This document shows, in pieces, positions 53,694 through 63,269 of a DNA stretch of 64,000 nt. The notes under the pieces are model-generated. The model searched no databases. It was not told the origin of the DNA and saw only the letters and a list, made by a program, of their open reading frames with translations. How positions within the stretch are numbered: the first letter of the stretch is position 1; each line of letters starts with the position of its first letter. Source of the DNA: Aminobacter anthyllidis. GTDB taxonomy: Bacteria; Pseudomonadota; Alphaproteobacteria; Rhizobiales; Rhizobiaceae. The translations under genes were made by a program, and so were the position numbers. The stretch is taken from the NCBI RefSeq assembly GCF_018555685.1, contig NZ_JAFLWW010000003.1:248001-312000 (forward strand), read 5' to 3'.

Positions 53694-54923
53694 ATGACAA
53701 AATCATCCAATCCAGAGCAAAATTGGCTGACAGTCGTCGGCATCGGTGAGGATGGCATCGCCGGTCTCGGCGACGAGGCCAAGCGCGTGATTTCAACCGC
53801 AAGCCACGTCTTCGGTGGCAAGCGTCATCTGGCGCTGGCCGCCGAATTGATCCGTGGCGAAGCCCGCCCTTGGCCGACCCCCTTCGACAGCGAGATGCGC
53901 GACGTGGTCGCCTTGCGCGGCAAAAATGTCTGCGTGCTGGCTTCGGGCGACCCGTTCCTGCACGGCGTCGGCGTCACCCTCGCCCGTGTCGTGCCATCAT
54001 CCGAAATGCGCGTCCTGCCTGCTCCTTCCGCCTTTTCGCTGGCAGCATCCCGGCTCGGCTGGGCGCTGCAGGACGTCGAGACGATCTCGCTGCACGGCCA
54101 CGCCATCGACATGATCCGCCCGCTGCTGCAGCCGGGCGCCCGCATCATCGCGCTCACCTCCGACGGCGAAGCGCCCGCAGCCATCGCAAGGCTGGTTGCC
54201 GCCAGCGGTTTTGGTGCCTCGCGCCTGACCGTGCTCGAAGCGCTCGGCGGCGAGAACGAGCAGATCAAGCGTGCCCAGGCTGACGGCTTCAACCTCGAAA
54301 ACATCAATCCGCTCAACGTCCTGGCACTCGAGATTGAATCAAGCCCTCAGGCCCGCATCCTGCCTCTGGCCTCCGGTTTAGCCGACGAGCTCTTCGAGCA
54401 TGACGGCCAGATCACCAAGCGCGAGATCCGCGCCGTTACGCTGTCGACCCTCGCGCCCCGTCGCGGTGAGCTGCTGTGGGACATCGGCGCAGGTTCCGGC
54501 TCGATCTCCATCGAATGGATGCTTTGCCACCCTTCGCTGCGCGCCATCGCTATCGAGCACAATGCCGACCGCGCCGAGCGCATCGAACGCAATGCCAGCG
54601 CCTGCGGCGTGCCGGGCCTCACGATTGTCAGGGGCGCAGCGCCTGAAGCACTTGCCGGCCTGCCTGTGCCAGACGTCATCTTCATCGGCGGCGGCGGTTC
54701 GGAAACCGGCGTCTTCGACGCGGCCATCGCAGCGCTACGATCTGGCGGTCGCCTCGTCGCCAACGCCGTCACGCTCGAAATGGAAACGCTGCTGCTGTCG
54801 CGCCATGCCGCGCATGGCGGCGAACTGCTGCGCCTTCAAGTTTCCCGCGCCGCCCCAGTTGGCTCGATGACCGGCTGGCGGCCGGCAATGCCGGTCACGC
54901 GGTGGAGCTGGGTCAAGCCATGA
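53694..54923 (+). CDS. cobL: precorrin-6Y C5,15-methyltransferase (decarboxylating)
   Basis: A 409-residue two-domain enzyme. The N-terminal CbiE-like domain ([27 protein letters not shown]) methylates C-5 and the C-terminal CbiT-like domain ([17 protein letters not shown]) methylates C-15 and decarboxylates. The frame opens at 53604, but that part is translation of element D (FSPPAGRR); ATG 53694 starts the real protein. The stop overlaps cobE. Confidence 0.93.
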   Translation: MTKSSNPEQNWLTVVGIGEDGIAGLGDEAKRVISTASHVFGGKRHLALAAELIRGEARPWPTPFDSEMRDVVALRGKNVCVLASGDPFLHGVGVTLARVVPSSEMRVLPAPSAFSLAASRLGWALQDVETISLHGHAIDMIRPLLQPGARIIALTSDGEAPAAIARLVAASGFGASRLTVLEALGGENEQIKRAQADGFNLENINPLNVLALEIESSPQARILPLASGLADELFEHDGQITKREIRAVTLSTLAPRRGELLWDIGAGSGSISIEWMLCHPSLRAIAIEHNADRAERIERNASACGVPGLTIVRGAAPEALAGLPVPDVIFIGGGGSETGVFDAAIAALRSGGRLVANAVTLEMETLLLSRHAAHGGELLRLQVSRAAPVGSMTGWRPAMPVTRWSWVKP

Positions 54924-55306
54924 TGATCGCAGGCATTGGCTGCCGCAAAGGCGCAGCGCACGAAGACATTCTGTCCGCAATCGAAACCGCGCTCGAGGCG
55001 CATGGCCTCGCGGTCACCGCACTTTCAGCGCTCGCAACCGCAAACCTGAAGCGCGACGAGCCAGGCATCGTCGCAGCCGCCCGCCGCCTCGACCTGCCGC
55101 TGCTCGTCGTCGACGACACGGCGCTGGCCGCTGTTGCATCCCGTACACTGAGCCACTCGCGGGCCTCGCAGGAAGCCGCCAACACGCCCTCGGTGTCCGA
55201 GGCGTCAGCGCTCGCCGCCGCCGGCACCGACGCCGCCCTGCTCGGTCCGCGCACTGTCGTCGGCCCCGCCACCTGCGCCATCGCCACCTCTGGAGCCACA
55301 GCTTGA
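54920..55306 (+). CDS. cobE: CobE, cobalamin biosynthesis protein
   Basis: A 128-residue protein homologous to the C-terminal part of CbiG. Family cues: GIGCRKGA at the N terminus, DLPLLVVDD and the late [12 protein letters not shown]. In the anaerobic route CbiG opens the lactone and releases acetaldehyde; the role of free-standing CobE is less clear. ATG 54920 is within the cobL stop (ATGATGA); ATG 54923 is an alternative. Confidence 0.9.
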   Translation: MMIAGIGCRKGAAHEDILSAIETALEAHGLAVTALSALATANLKRDEPGIVAAARRLDLPLLVVDDTALAAVASRTLSHSRASQEAANTPSVSEASALAAAGTDAALLGPRTVVGPATCAIATSGATA

Positions 55307-56067
55307 CCGTTCATTTCATCGGCGCCGGCCCGGGCGCGGCAGACCTCATCACCGTGCGCGGCAGCCGCCTGCTCGGCTCCTGCCCGGTCTGCCTCTATGC
55401 CGGCTCCATCGTCTCGCCGGAGCTTTTGACCTACTGCCCGGCGGATGCGCGACTGGTCGACACGGCACCGATGTCGCTCGACGAGATCGAGGCGGAATAT
55501 GTCGCCGCCAATGCAGCTGGCTACGACGTCGCGCGCCTGCATTCGGGCGATCTCTCGGTGTGGAGCGCGGTTGCCGAGCAGATGCGCCGGCTGGACAAGC
55601 ACGGCATCCCCTACACGCTGACCCCCGGGGTGCCATCCTTTGCAGCAGCCGCAGCAGCATTGAAGCGCGAACTGACGATTCCCGAGGTCGCTCAGAGCCT
55701 GGTGCTGACCCGCACCTCCGGCCGTGCCTCGAAGATGCCGCCGGGCGAAACGCTGGCAGCCTTTGGCCGCACCGGCGCCACGCTTGCCGTCCACCTGTCG
55801 ATCCACGCCATCGATCAGGTCGTCACCGAACTGACACCGCATTACGGTCCGGATTGCCCCGTGGCGGTGGTCTTCCGCGCCTCCTGGCCGGACGAGCGCA
55901 TAGTCAGGGCCACGCTGTCGACTATTGCCACTGAATTGGCCAAGGATCCGATCGAGCGCACCGCCATCATCTTTGTCGGGCAGTCGCTGGCGGCAGAGGA
56001 TTTCCGCGAAAGCTCGCTCTACGACGCCTATTATCAGCGCCGCTTCAGGGGCCGCGACGGGTTATGA
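55303..56067 (+). CDS. cobM: precorrin-4 C11-methyltransferase
   Basis: A 254-residue SAM-dependent methyltransferase making precorrin-5. N-terminal [42 protein letters not shown] and IFVGQSL are family motifs. It starts with TTG 55303 in the cobE stop (TTGA). Its last 34 bp overlap the 3' end of the convergent cbiD. Confidence 0.94.
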   Translation: MTVHFIGAGPGAADLITVRGSRLLGSCPVCLYAGSIVSPELLTYCPADARLVDTAPMSLDEIEAEYVAANAAGYDVARLHSGDLSVWSAVAEQMRRLDKHGIPYTLTPGVPSFAAAAAALKRELTIPEVAQSLVLTRTSGRASKMPPGETLAAFGRTGATLAVHLSIHAIDQVVTELTPHYGPDCPVAVVFRASWPDERIVRATLSTIATELAKDPIERTAIIFVGQSLAAEDFRESSLYDAYYQRRFRGRDGL

Positions 56068-57149
56068 GAGGCGGCGAAGGGCGCATGCCCCATCAGCTCT
56101 CCGTCGCGGTTGAAGACCAGAATCTCGACCGCCAAGTCGGGGTTATCGAACACATCTGCCGCCGTGCGCCAGGCCGCAGCGGCAACCGCGTCGCCAATGG
56201 CGATGCCGGCCTTGTTGGCCTCGATGAAGGCCTCGGCCACCGTGTTGGCGCCCTTGATGCGGCCCTCGAGTTCGGTATCCGCCCCGGCCTCGACAGCAAC
56301 CGCGGCCAATCCGTCGAGGTCGGCCGAACCGCGGCTCGAATGCAGGTCGAGCAACCCTTGCGCCAGCTTGGTCATCTTGGCGACGCCGCCTGCGATCGTT
56401 ACCTTCGCCACCGGATGGGCGCGGATGTATTTCAGCATGCCGCCGACGAAGTCGCCCATGTCGATCAGCTGCACCTCGTGCAAACCGTGGAATTTCTGGA
56501 CCGCCAGTTCGGAAGCGTTGCCGGTGGAGCCTGCGACATGGTCGAAGCCCATGGCGCGCGCCACGTCGACACCGCGATGGATGGAGTGGATCCAGGCCGA
56601 GCAGGAATAGGGAATGACGATGCCCGTCGTCCCCAGGATCGAGATGCCGCCCAAAATGCCGAGGCGCGGGTTGAGCGTCTTGAGTGCCATCTCCTCGCCG
56701 CCGGCGACGGAAATCTCGACCTCTACATCGGCGCCCTCGCCCAGCACCTCGGCCACGACGCCGGCGATCATCTTGCGCGGCACCGGGTTGATCGAGGCTT
56801 CACCCGGCGGGATCGGCAGGCCCGGCCGAGTCACCGTTCCGACACCCTTGCCCGCCTTGTAAACAAGACCGCTGCCGGCAGCGCCCGGCCGCACCGTGCT
56901 CATCACCAGCGCGCCATGCGTGACGTCAGGGTCGTCGCCGGCGTCCTTGACGATGCCGGCCATCGCCCAGCCGTCGCCGCGTTCGTTTCTCGCCAGCACA
57001 AAGGCCACGTTCTGCCCACCTGGCAGCACTATCTCCACCGGATCGGGAAACTGCCCCGCCTTCAATGCCACGCACGCCGCCTTGGTGGCGGCGGTGGCGC
57101 AGGCACCCGTGGTCCAGCCGCGCTTGAGCGGACGATCTTCTTCATTCAT
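56034..57149 (-). CDS. cbiD: cobalt-precorrin-5B C1-methyltransferase (CbiD type)
   Basis: A 371-residue CbiD. The N-terminal [16 protein letters not shown], the central [13 protein letters not shown], the [15 protein letters not shown] region and [11 protein letters not shown] are typical. In the anaerobic pathway CbiD methylates C-1 of the ring; in the aerobic pathway this step belongs to CobF, which is not seen here. I therefore expect CbiD to replace CobF in an otherwise aerobic set. ATG 57149 is used ([11 protein letters not shown]); an in-frame start at 57200 adds a poorly conserved tail. Divergent from cobA, convergent with cobM. Confidence 0.93.
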   Translation of the reverse strand: MNEEDRPLKRGWTTGACATAATKAACVALKAGQFPDPVEIVLPGGQNVAFVLARNERGDGWAMAGIVKDAGDDPDVTHGALVMSTVRPGAAGSGLVYKAGKGVGTVTRPGLPIPPGEASINPVPRKMIAGVVAEVLGEGADVEVEISVAGGEEMALKTLNPRLGILGGISILGTTGIVIPYSCSAWIHSIHRGVDVARAMGFDHVAGSTGNASELAVQKFHGLHEVQLIDMGDFVGGMLKYIRAHPVAKVTIAGGVAKMTKLAQGLLDLHSSRGSADLDGLAAVAVEAGADTELEGRIKGANTVAEAFIEANKAGIAIGDAVAAAAWRTAADVFDNPDLAVEILVFNRDGELMGHAPFAASHNPSRPLKRR

Positions 57150-57202
57150 GACGCGATCTATAGGCTGGCCAGCCCGGCGCGTCATCGGCGAAAGCGACAC
57201 GC

Positions 57203-57988
57203 ATGAGTCTCGAAAAAGCCATCTCGCGCCTGAACCACAGGCAGCACCAGCTTCAGCCCGGCCATGTCTGGCTCGCAGGTGCCGGTCCCGGCGATCCCGG
57301 CCTGCTGACGCTCGACGTCCTGTCTGCGCTCGATCAGGCCGACGCCCTTGTCCATGACGCGCTGGTATCGCCGGAAATCATCGCCGTTGCCGAGCAGGCG
57401 GAAAAATTCTTCGTCGGCAAGCGCGGCGGCAGGCTGTCGATCCCGCAAGGCGACATCAACGCTCTTCTGGTCAAGCTGGCGCGCGACGGCCGCAAGGTCG
57501 TGCGGCTCAAGGGCGGGCATCCCTTCGTCTTCGGACGCGGTGCCGAGGAAGCGCTGGTGCTCACCCGCGAAAACATTCCCTGGCGCGTGCTGTCGGGCGT
57601 AACCTCCGCCTTCGGAGGCCTCTCCTCCGCAGGCATTCCGGCCACCATGCGCGGCGTCAACGGCGCCATCATCCTCGCTACGGGCTTTGCGGCTGTCAGT
57701 GACGACCGCCCCGACTGGGCAGCGCTGGCCCGCACCGGCCAGCCCATCGTCATCTATATGGGCCTGACCCACATGGCCGAGACGGTGGCCGAACTTCTGC
57801 GCGGCGGCCTGTCAGTCGACACACCCGCCGCCTTCGTCGAGAACGCATCGACGCCCGAGGAGCGCACGGTCACTGCCACGCTCGGTACCCTGGTTGCCAC
57901 CGCCGAGCGCGAAAAGGTCGTCTCGCCGTCGCTCATCGTCGTCGGCGGCATCGTTTCCCTGCGCGCCGAACTTTTGGGGCAAAAATGA
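57203..57988 (+). CDS. cobA: uroporphyrinogen-III C-methyltransferase
   Basis: A 261-residue SUMT that adds methyl groups at C-2 and C-7 to give precorrin-2, the entry step of the branch. Motifs: VWLAGAGPGDPGLLTLDVL, LVHDALVSPEI, RLKGGHPFVFGRG and GVTSAFGGLSSAGIP. No CysG-type fusion. The stop overlaps cobB by 4 bp. Confidence 0.95.
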   Translation: MSLEKAISRLNHRQHQLQPGHVWLAGAGPGDPGLLTLDVLSALDQADALVHDALVSPEIIAVAEQAEKFFVGKRGGRLSIPQGDINALLVKLARDGRKVVRLKGGHPFVFGRGAEEALVLTRENIPWRVLSGVTSAFGGLSSAGIPATMRGVNGAIILATGFAAVSDDRPDWAALARTGQPIVIYMGLTHMAETVAELLRGGLSVDTPAAFVENASTPEERTVTATLGTLVATAEREKVVSPSLIVVGGIVSLRAELLGQK

Positions 57989-59298
57989 CGGCGCGCGGGC
58001 TCATCATCGGCGCTCCGCGCTCCGGCTCGGGCAAGACCAGCGTCACCATCGGCCTGCTGCGCGCGCTTGCCCGACGCGGCCTGCGGGTGCGCGGCGCCAA
58101 ATCCGGCCCGGATTACATCGATCCCGGCTTCCACAAGGCCGCCACCGGGCTCCCCGGCGTCAATCTCGACAGCTGGGCGATGCCGCCCTCGCTGCTCAAC
58201 GCACTGGCCGCCAATGCAGCTTCAGATACCGATTTCGTCATCGTCGAAAGCGCCATGGGCCTGTTCGACGGCATCCCGGCTCCCGATGGCCGCTCCGGTG
58301 CCGCGGCCGATCTTGCCCGGCTCTATGGCCTGCCCGTGCTGTTGGTGCTCGACGTTTCCGGCCAATCGCAAACCGCTGCCGCCATCGCCAAAGGGTTTGC
58401 CACCTACGACCCGGATGTCCGTATCGCGGGCGTCGTGCTCAACCGCCTGGGCAGCGAGCGCCATCGCAAGCTCGCCGGCGACGCCATCGAAGCGCTCGGC
58501 CTGCCCGTCGTCGGCGCCATCCTGCGCGACCCCACCCTGTCCATCCCCGAACGCCATCTCGGCCTCGTCCAGGCCGAGGAACACGCCGACCTGATCGCCC
58601 ATATCGACAGGCTCGCCGACATGGTCGAGCGCTCGCTCGACCTCGACGCCATCATCGAGCTGGCGACGCCGCTGGCACCGGCCCCCGGCGACCAATCCTT
58701 CGCCTTGCCGCCGCCCGGCCAGCGCATCGCGCTCGCCCAGGACGCTGCCTTCACCTTCCTCTACCCGCATGTCGCCGGCCACTGGCGCACCATGGGGGCG
58801 GAACTCCTGCCGTTCTCGCCGCTCGCCGACCAGGCGCCGGACGCCTCCTGCGACGTCTGCTGGCTGCCGGGCGGTTATCCCGAATTGCATCCCGGCCGCC
58901 TTGCCGCCGCTTCCAACTTCTTGTCGGGCACCCGCCGTTTCGCCGAAACCAGGCCAGTCCATGGCGAGTGCGGCGGCTTCATGGTGCTGGGCGAGACCAT
59001 CGAAGACGCCAATGGCGTGACGCACCCGATGCTCGGGCTGCTCGGCCACGCCACCAGCTTCGCCAAGCGCAAGATGAACCTCGGCTACCGCCAGGCGCGC
59101 CTTGGGGCGGCCTGCCCGCTGGGCGAAGCCGGCGGCGCCATCCGCGGCCACGAATTCCACTATGCCCAGACGGTCAAGAAGGGCGAGGATATCCCGCTCG
59201 GCGAGATCGCCGACGGCCAAGGCAATCCGCTCGGCGGCTTTGGCGGCCGGCGCGGCCACGTTACCGGCACCTTCTTCCACGCAATAGCGAAGGCTTGA
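57985..59298 (+). CDS. cobB: cobyrinate / hydrogenobyrinate a,c-diamide synthase
   Basis: A 437-residue amidotransferase that amidates side chains a and c. N-terminal ATP-binding loop APRSGSGKTSVTIG at about residues 7-20; SGPDYIDPGFH; C-terminal triad glutaminase domain with nucleophile Cys in HGECGGFMVLGE and catalytic His in RGHEFHYAQ. Coupled to cobA and to cobS (1 bp gap). Confidence 0.95.
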   Translation: MTARGLIIGAPRSGSGKTSVTIGLLRALARRGLRVRGAKSGPDYIDPGFHKAATGLPGVNLDSWAMPPSLLNALAANAASDTDFVIVESAMGLFDGIPAPDGRSGAAADLARLYGLPVLLVLDVSGQSQTAAAIAKGFATYDPDVRIAGVVLNRLGSERHRKLAGDAIEALGLPVVGAILRDPTLSIPERHLGLVQAEEHADLIAHIDRLADMVERSLDLDAIIELATPLAPAPGDQSFALPPPGQRIALAQDAAFTFLYPHVAGHWRTMGAELLPFSPLADQAPDASCDVCWLPGGYPELHPGRLAAASNFLSGTRRFAETRPVHGECGGFMVLGETIEDANGVTHPMLGLLGHATSFAKRKMNLGYRQARLGAACPLGEAGGAIRGHEFHYAQTVKKGEDIPLGEIADGQGNPLGGFGGRRGHVTGTFFHAIAKA

Positions 59299-59299
59299 G

Positions 59300-60058
59300 A
59301 TGATCTCGCTGGCAACCACCTTCGACGACCTGCGCATCGGTCTGGTGTTTTTCACCCGCCTGCCGCTGCCGCATTTCGAGGCCAAGGACCGCTCGCTCGC
59401 CGACGCCATCTGGACCGCGCCGCTGATCGGCCTCCTCATCGCCGTCATCGCCTGGCTTACCTATGCCGTGGCCACTCTGCTCGGCCTCGTGCCCAGCCTC
59501 GCCGCTGCCCTCGCCTTGACCGCTGGCATGCTTGTGTCGGGCTGCCTTCATGAAGACGGCCTGTCAGACACGGCGGACGGCTTCGGCGGTGGCCGTACGC
59601 GCGAACGCAAGCTCGAGATCATGCGCGACAGCCGCATCGGCACCTACGGTGCCTGCGCACTGGGACTGTCAATCCTCGCGCGTTGGAGCGCCATTGGCGA
59701 ACTGGCCACACCCGGCCATGTCTTTATCGGCCTCGTCGTCGCCCATGCAGCCTCGCGCGCACTGATCCCCATATTCATGCAGATGTTGCCCCAGGCGCGC
59801 CTCGACGGGCTGTCGGCTGGCGTCGGCACCTTGTCCGACAGCGTTGTCCTGACAGCGCTTGCCATCGGCGTGCTAGCCCTGTTGCTGCTCGGCCTCAAGG
59901 GCGCCGTGGTCGCCGCCATCTGTCTTGCGCTGCTGTTTGTCGCTTTCCGAAAACTCTGCCTCGCCCAGATCGGCGGCCAGAGCGGCGACACCATCGGCGC
60001 TCTGCAGCAGTTCGCCGAGATCGCTTTGCTTTTCACCGCTTCCGCCATCCTGGCTTGA
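59300..60058 (+). CDS. cobS: adenosylcobinamide-GDP ribazoletransferase (CobS/CobV)
   Basis: A 252-residue integral membrane enzyme that joins adenosylcobinamide-GDP and alpha-ribazole (phosphate). The acidic motif CLHEDGLSDTADGFGGG at about residues 77-93 binds Mg. Called CobV in Pseudomonas and distinct from the chelatase subunit also named CobS. The ATG follows the cobB stop directly. Confidence 0.93.
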   Translation: MISLATTFDDLRIGLVFFTRLPLPHFEAKDRSLADAIWTAPLIGLLIAVIAWLTYAVATLLGLVPSLAAALALTAGMLVSGCLHEDGLSDTADGFGGGRTRERKLEIMRDSRIGTYGACALGLSILARWSAIGELATPGHVFIGLVVAHAASRALIPIFMQMLPQARLDGLSAGVGTLSDSVVLTALAIGVLALLLLGLKGAVVAAICLALLFVAFRKLCLAQIGGQSGDTIGALQQFAEIALLFTASAILA

Positions 60059-60082
60059 TTCAATCTTGGAGTTTTCGCAGCC

Positions 60083-61093
60083 ATGGCCTTCAAATCATCA
60101 AATGAATTGCGCGCCGCCTGCCTCGACCTGCCGGCCGGCAGCGACGCCGCGGCGGACGCCGTCGCCCGCCGCCAGGACACGTTGACCAAGCCGCGCGGCA
60201 GCCTCGGCAAGCTCGAATCCATCGCCGCCTGGCTGGCGCGCTGGCAGGGCCGCGACATGCCCCGGCTCGACAAGGTCAAGGTCATCGTCTTTGCCGGCAA
60301 CCATGGCGTCACAGCCCAGGGCGTATCGGCCTACCCGTCCGAAGTGACGGTGCAGATGGTCGCCAACTTCGCCGGTGGCGGTGCCGCCATCAACCAGCTC
60401 GCCCGCCTTGCCGGTGCTGAGCTTTCGGTGATCCCGCTCGACCTCAACCACCCCACCGGCGACTTCACGCAAGACGTTGCGATGAACGAGGCGGAATTCC
60501 TCGCCGCCGTCTCCACCGGCTACGAAGCGGTCGACGAGGACCTCGACCTGATCTGCTTCGGCGAAATGGGCATCGGCAACACGACGCCCGCAGCAGCCAT
60601 CGCCGCCGGCCTGTTCGGCGGCACGGGGCGGCAATGGGCCGGTCGCGGCACCGGCGTTGACGATTCCGGCCTGGCCCGCAAGTTCGCGGCAATCGATGCC
60701 GGCCTCGCCCGTCACGCCGCCACCCTCGCCGACCCGCTGGCCGTCGCCGCCAAGCTCGGCGGCCGCGAACTCGCCGCCATCCTCGGCGCCACGCTCGCCG
60801 CGCGCCACCGCAACGTACCCGTCCTGCTCGACGGCTTCGTCGTCACGGCCGCAGCCGCCCCGCTGGCCAAGCTCCATCCCGAGGGCCTTGCGCATACGCT
60901 GTCGGCTCACGTCTCCGCCGAGGCCGGCCATCGCCAGCTTCTCGAAGCTTTGCAGCTTGCACCACTGCTCGACATGGGCATGCGCCTTGGCGAGGGCTCG
61001 GGCGCCTGCCTTGCCATCAACATCGTGCGTTCGGCGCTCGAATGCCACGCCCGCATGGCAAGCTTCGCCGAGGCCGGGGTCACCGACAAATAG
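60083..61093 (+). CDS. cobT: nicotinate-nucleotide--dimethylbenzimidazole phosphoribosyltransferase
   Basis: A 336-residue enzyme that makes alpha-ribazole phosphate for the lower ligand (CobU in Pseudomonas). Motifs: RQDTLTKPRGSLG at the N terminus, FAGNHGVTAQGVSAYP, GEMGIGNTTPAAA and the catalytic Glu region RLGEGSGACLA near the C terminus. Last gene of the cluster. The product is a phosphate ester, so a phosphatase is needed later; none is in this cluster. Confidence 0.94.
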   Translation: MAFKSSNELRAACLDLPAGSDAAADAVARRQDTLTKPRGSLGKLESIAAWLARWQGRDMPRLDKVKVIVFAGNHGVTAQGVSAYPSEVTVQMVANFAGGGAAINQLARLAGAELSVIPLDLNHPTGDFTQDVAMNEAEFLAAVSTGYEAVDEDLDLICFGEMGIGNTTPAAAIAAGLFGGTGRQWAGRGTGVDDSGLARKFAAIDAGLARHAATLADPLAVAAKLGGRELAAILGATLAARHRNVPVLLDGFVVTAAAAPLAKLHPEGLAHTLSAHVSAEAGHRQLLEALQLAPLLDMGMRLGEGSGACLAINIVRSALECHARMASFAEAGVTDK

Positions 61094-61186
61094 TCGTACA
61101 TTCCTCTAGTGGGGATCCAAAAACTTCACTTCGGAAAACGATTTCTTCGATCAAGGAAAAGATAGAAGAAAATTCTTCATACATGT

Positions 61187-61207
61187 GCAGAGGCAACCTG
61201 CCTCTGC
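61187..61207 (+). promoter_or_regulatory. hairpin in the leader of the sulfate-binding protein gene
   Basis: GCAGAGGCA and TGCCTCTGC form a perfect 9-bp stem with a 3-base loop, 77 bp upstream of the sbp start. No U tract follows, so it is either a leader element or a weak cobT terminator. Sequence downstream (CTCC...GGAG) can make a second short stem. Confidence 0.5.
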
Positions 61208-61283
61208 CTCCACCTGACGGAGCCTCCCGATTATCTTGCGGTAAAGTTTAGCCATTTGCCGCTTGTCTCAGGAGAATGCCCCC

Positions 61284-62270
61284 ATGAAACGTTTCCTTCT
61301 CGTTGGCGTAGCCCTCGCCGCGATCCTCGCCGGTCCGCTGCAGGCATCCGCCGCCGACAAGCTGCTCAACGCCTCCTACGACGTCGCCCGCGAGCTGTTC
61401 GCCGCCGAGAACGCTGCCTTCATCGCCAAGAACCCGGGCGTATCAGTCGACCAGTCGCATGCCGGCACCTCCAAGCAGGCACGCGCCATCGTCGAGGGCC
61501 TCGAGGCCGACGTCGTCACCTTCAACCAGGTCACCGACATCGAATTCCTGGTCAAGAACGGCTTCGTATCCGACGACTGGAAGAAGGATTTCGCCAACCA
61601 GGCCTCGCCCTTCTATTCGCTGCCGTCCTTCCTCGTCCGCGCCGGCAACCCCAAGGGCATCAAGGACTGGTCCGATCTCGTCCGCGACGACGTCAAGGTG
61701 ATCTTCCCCAACCCCAAGACCTCGGGCAATGCGCGCTACACCTATCTCGCGGCCACCGCCTACGCCAAGGAAGCCTTCAAGGGCGACGATGCCAAGGTGA
61801 AGGAGTTCGTGACCAAGCTGTTCAACAACGTGCCGGTGTTCGACACCGGCGGCCGCGCCGCCACCACCACCTTCGTCGAGCGCAATATCGGTGACGTCCT
61901 CATCACCTTCGAGGCCGAGACCCGCTCGATCGCCAAGGAATACGGTTCCGACAAGGTCGAGAGCGTCATCCCATCGGTCAGCCTGCTCGCCGAATTCCCT
62001 GTTGCCATCGTCGACAAGGTCGTCGACAAGCACGGCTCGCGCGATCTGGCAAAGTCCTACCTCGACTTCCTCTACACGCCTGAAGGCCAGCGCATCGCCG
62101 CCCAGCACGGCAACCGCGTCCACGAGCCTGCGGTCGCAGCCGAATTCAAGGACCAGTTCCCCGAGGTTCGCCTGGTCACCGTGGAAGATGTCTTCGGCGG
62201 CTGGGACAAGGTCCAGAAGGAACATTTCGGTTCCGGCGGCCTGCTTGAAGAGATTTACGGCGAGCGTTGA
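61284..62270 (+). CDS. sbp: sulfate/thiosulfate ABC transporter substrate-binding protein
   Basis: A 328-residue periplasmic protein. Signal peptide MKRFLLVGVALAAILAG with a likely cut after QASA. The mature part has LLNASYDVARELFA, DQSHAGTSKQARAI (sulfate-binding region) and FPNPKTSGNARYTYLAA, as in Sbp/CysP. ATG 61284 has AGGAGA upstream; the frame start at 61263 precedes that site. It is followed by cysT and cysW. Sulfate versus thiosulfate preference is not decided by sequence. Confidence 0.92.
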   Translation: MKRFLLVGVALAAILAGPLQASAADKLLNASYDVARELFAAENAAFIAKNPGVSVDQSHAGTSKQARAIVEGLEADVVTFNQVTDIEFLVKNGFVSDDWKKDFANQASPFYSLPSFLVRAGNPKGIKDWSDLVRDDVKVIFPNPKTSGNARYTYLAATAYAKEAFKGDDAKVKEFVTKLFNNVPVFDTGGRAATTTFVERNIGDVLITFEAETRSIAKEYGSDKVESVIPSVSLLAEFPVAIVDKVVDKHGSRDLAKSYLDFLYTPEGQRIAAQHGNRVHEPAVAAEFKDQFPEVRLVTVEDVFGGWDKVQKEHFGSGGLLEEIYGER

Positions 62271-62275
62271 CCTCA

Positions 62276-62418
62276 GTGCATGACCCGAAAATCGGTATCG
62301 ATTTTCGGAAAAGGATCATGCACAACTCAAAGTGCTACAGCGCCGCGCGTCCGAAAAGGACGCGCGGCGCTGTAGCCAATACTGGTGAGAATTGGAAAGC
62401 CGGCCATGCCGGCTTTCC
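62276..62418 (+). repeat. three consecutive hairpins between sbp and cysT
   Basis: Hairpin 1 (62276-62323): GTGCATGA/TCATGCAC outer and GAAAATCG/CGATTTTC inner arms, a motif I recall as a common rhizobial intergenic repeat. Hairpin 2 (62334-62376): perfect 19-bp stem GCTACAGCGCCGCGCGTCC with loop GAAAA. Hairpin 3 (62394-62418): perfect 11-bp stem GGAAAGCCGGC with loop CAT. They fill the sbp-cysT gap and could stabilise the sbp message or reduce read-through into the permease genes. Confidence 0.85.
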
Positions 62419-62446
62419 GCATTGATGTATCCAGGAAGGCATTTCA

Positions 62447-63268
62447 GTGGCGCGCCGCATTCTGCCGGGGTTTCCCCTGGCACTGGGGATAACCCTCGTC
62501 TACGTCTCGATCATCGTCGTGCTGCCGCTCGGCGCACTGGTGTTCAAGGCGGCCAGCCTCGGCTTCGAGGATTACTGGCGCATCGTTTCCTCGCCGCGCG
62601 CCGTTGCCAGCTACCGCGTCACCGCGCTTTCCGCACTTGCCGCCACCGCCTTCAATCTCGTCTTCGGCATGGCGCTCGCCTGGGTACTGGTGCGCTATCG
62701 TTTTCCCGGCCGTCGCTTCATCGACGCGCTTGTCGACCTGCCCTTCGCCCTGCCGACGGCGGTCGCCGGCATAGCGCTGACGACATTGTTCGCCGAAAAC
62801 GGCTGGTTCGGCTCGGTGCCGGCGCATGCCGGCATCAAGGTTGCCTACACCCCGCTCGGCATCATGGTCGCCATGGCCTTCACCAGCCTGCCCTTCATCG
62901 TGCGCACGGTGCAGCCGGTGCTCGAAGACCTCGACCCGGCACTTGAGGAAGCCGCCCAGACGCTCGGTGGCAGCGACCGTTCGATCTTCCTGCGCGTGAT
63001 CCTGCCGCTGCTCACGCCTGCCCTTCTTGCCGGCCTGTCGCTTTCCTTCGCCCGCAGCCTCGGCGAGTTCGGTGCCATCATCTTCATCGCCGGCAACCAG
63101 CCGATGTCGACCGAAATCACAGCATTGCTCGCCTTCATCCGGCTCGAGGAATACGACTACCAGGCCGCCGCGGCGATCGCCTCCGTGCTGCTCATCACCG
63201 CCTTCCTGATGCTTGCCATCACCAACATCCTGCAGGCCCGAGCCCTGCGCTACATGGCGAGGGGCTGA
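62447..63268 (+). CDS. cysT: sulfate ABC transporter permease CysT
   Basis: A 273-residue permease with six membrane segments and the ABC permease EAA loop (EEAAQTLGGSDRSIFLRVILP region, given in part). Other cues: LPFALPTAVAGIALT and SLGEFGAIIFIAGN. It starts with GTG 62447, with AGGAAGG seven or so bases upstream. One base separates its stop from cysW. Confidence 0.92.
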   Translation: MARRILPGFPLALGITLVYVSIIVVLPLGALVFKAASLGFEDYWRIVSSPRAVASYRVTALSALAATAFNLVFGMALAWVLVRYRFPGRRFIDALVDLPFALPTAVAGIALTTLFAENGWFGSVPAHAGIKVAYTPLGIMVAMAFTSLPFIVRTVQPVLEDLDPALEEAAQTLGGSDRSIFLRVILPLLTPALLAGLSLSFARSLGEFGAIIFIAGNQPMSTEITALLAFIRLEEYDYQAAAAIASVLLITAFLMLAITNILQARALRYMARG

Positions 63269-63269
63269 G

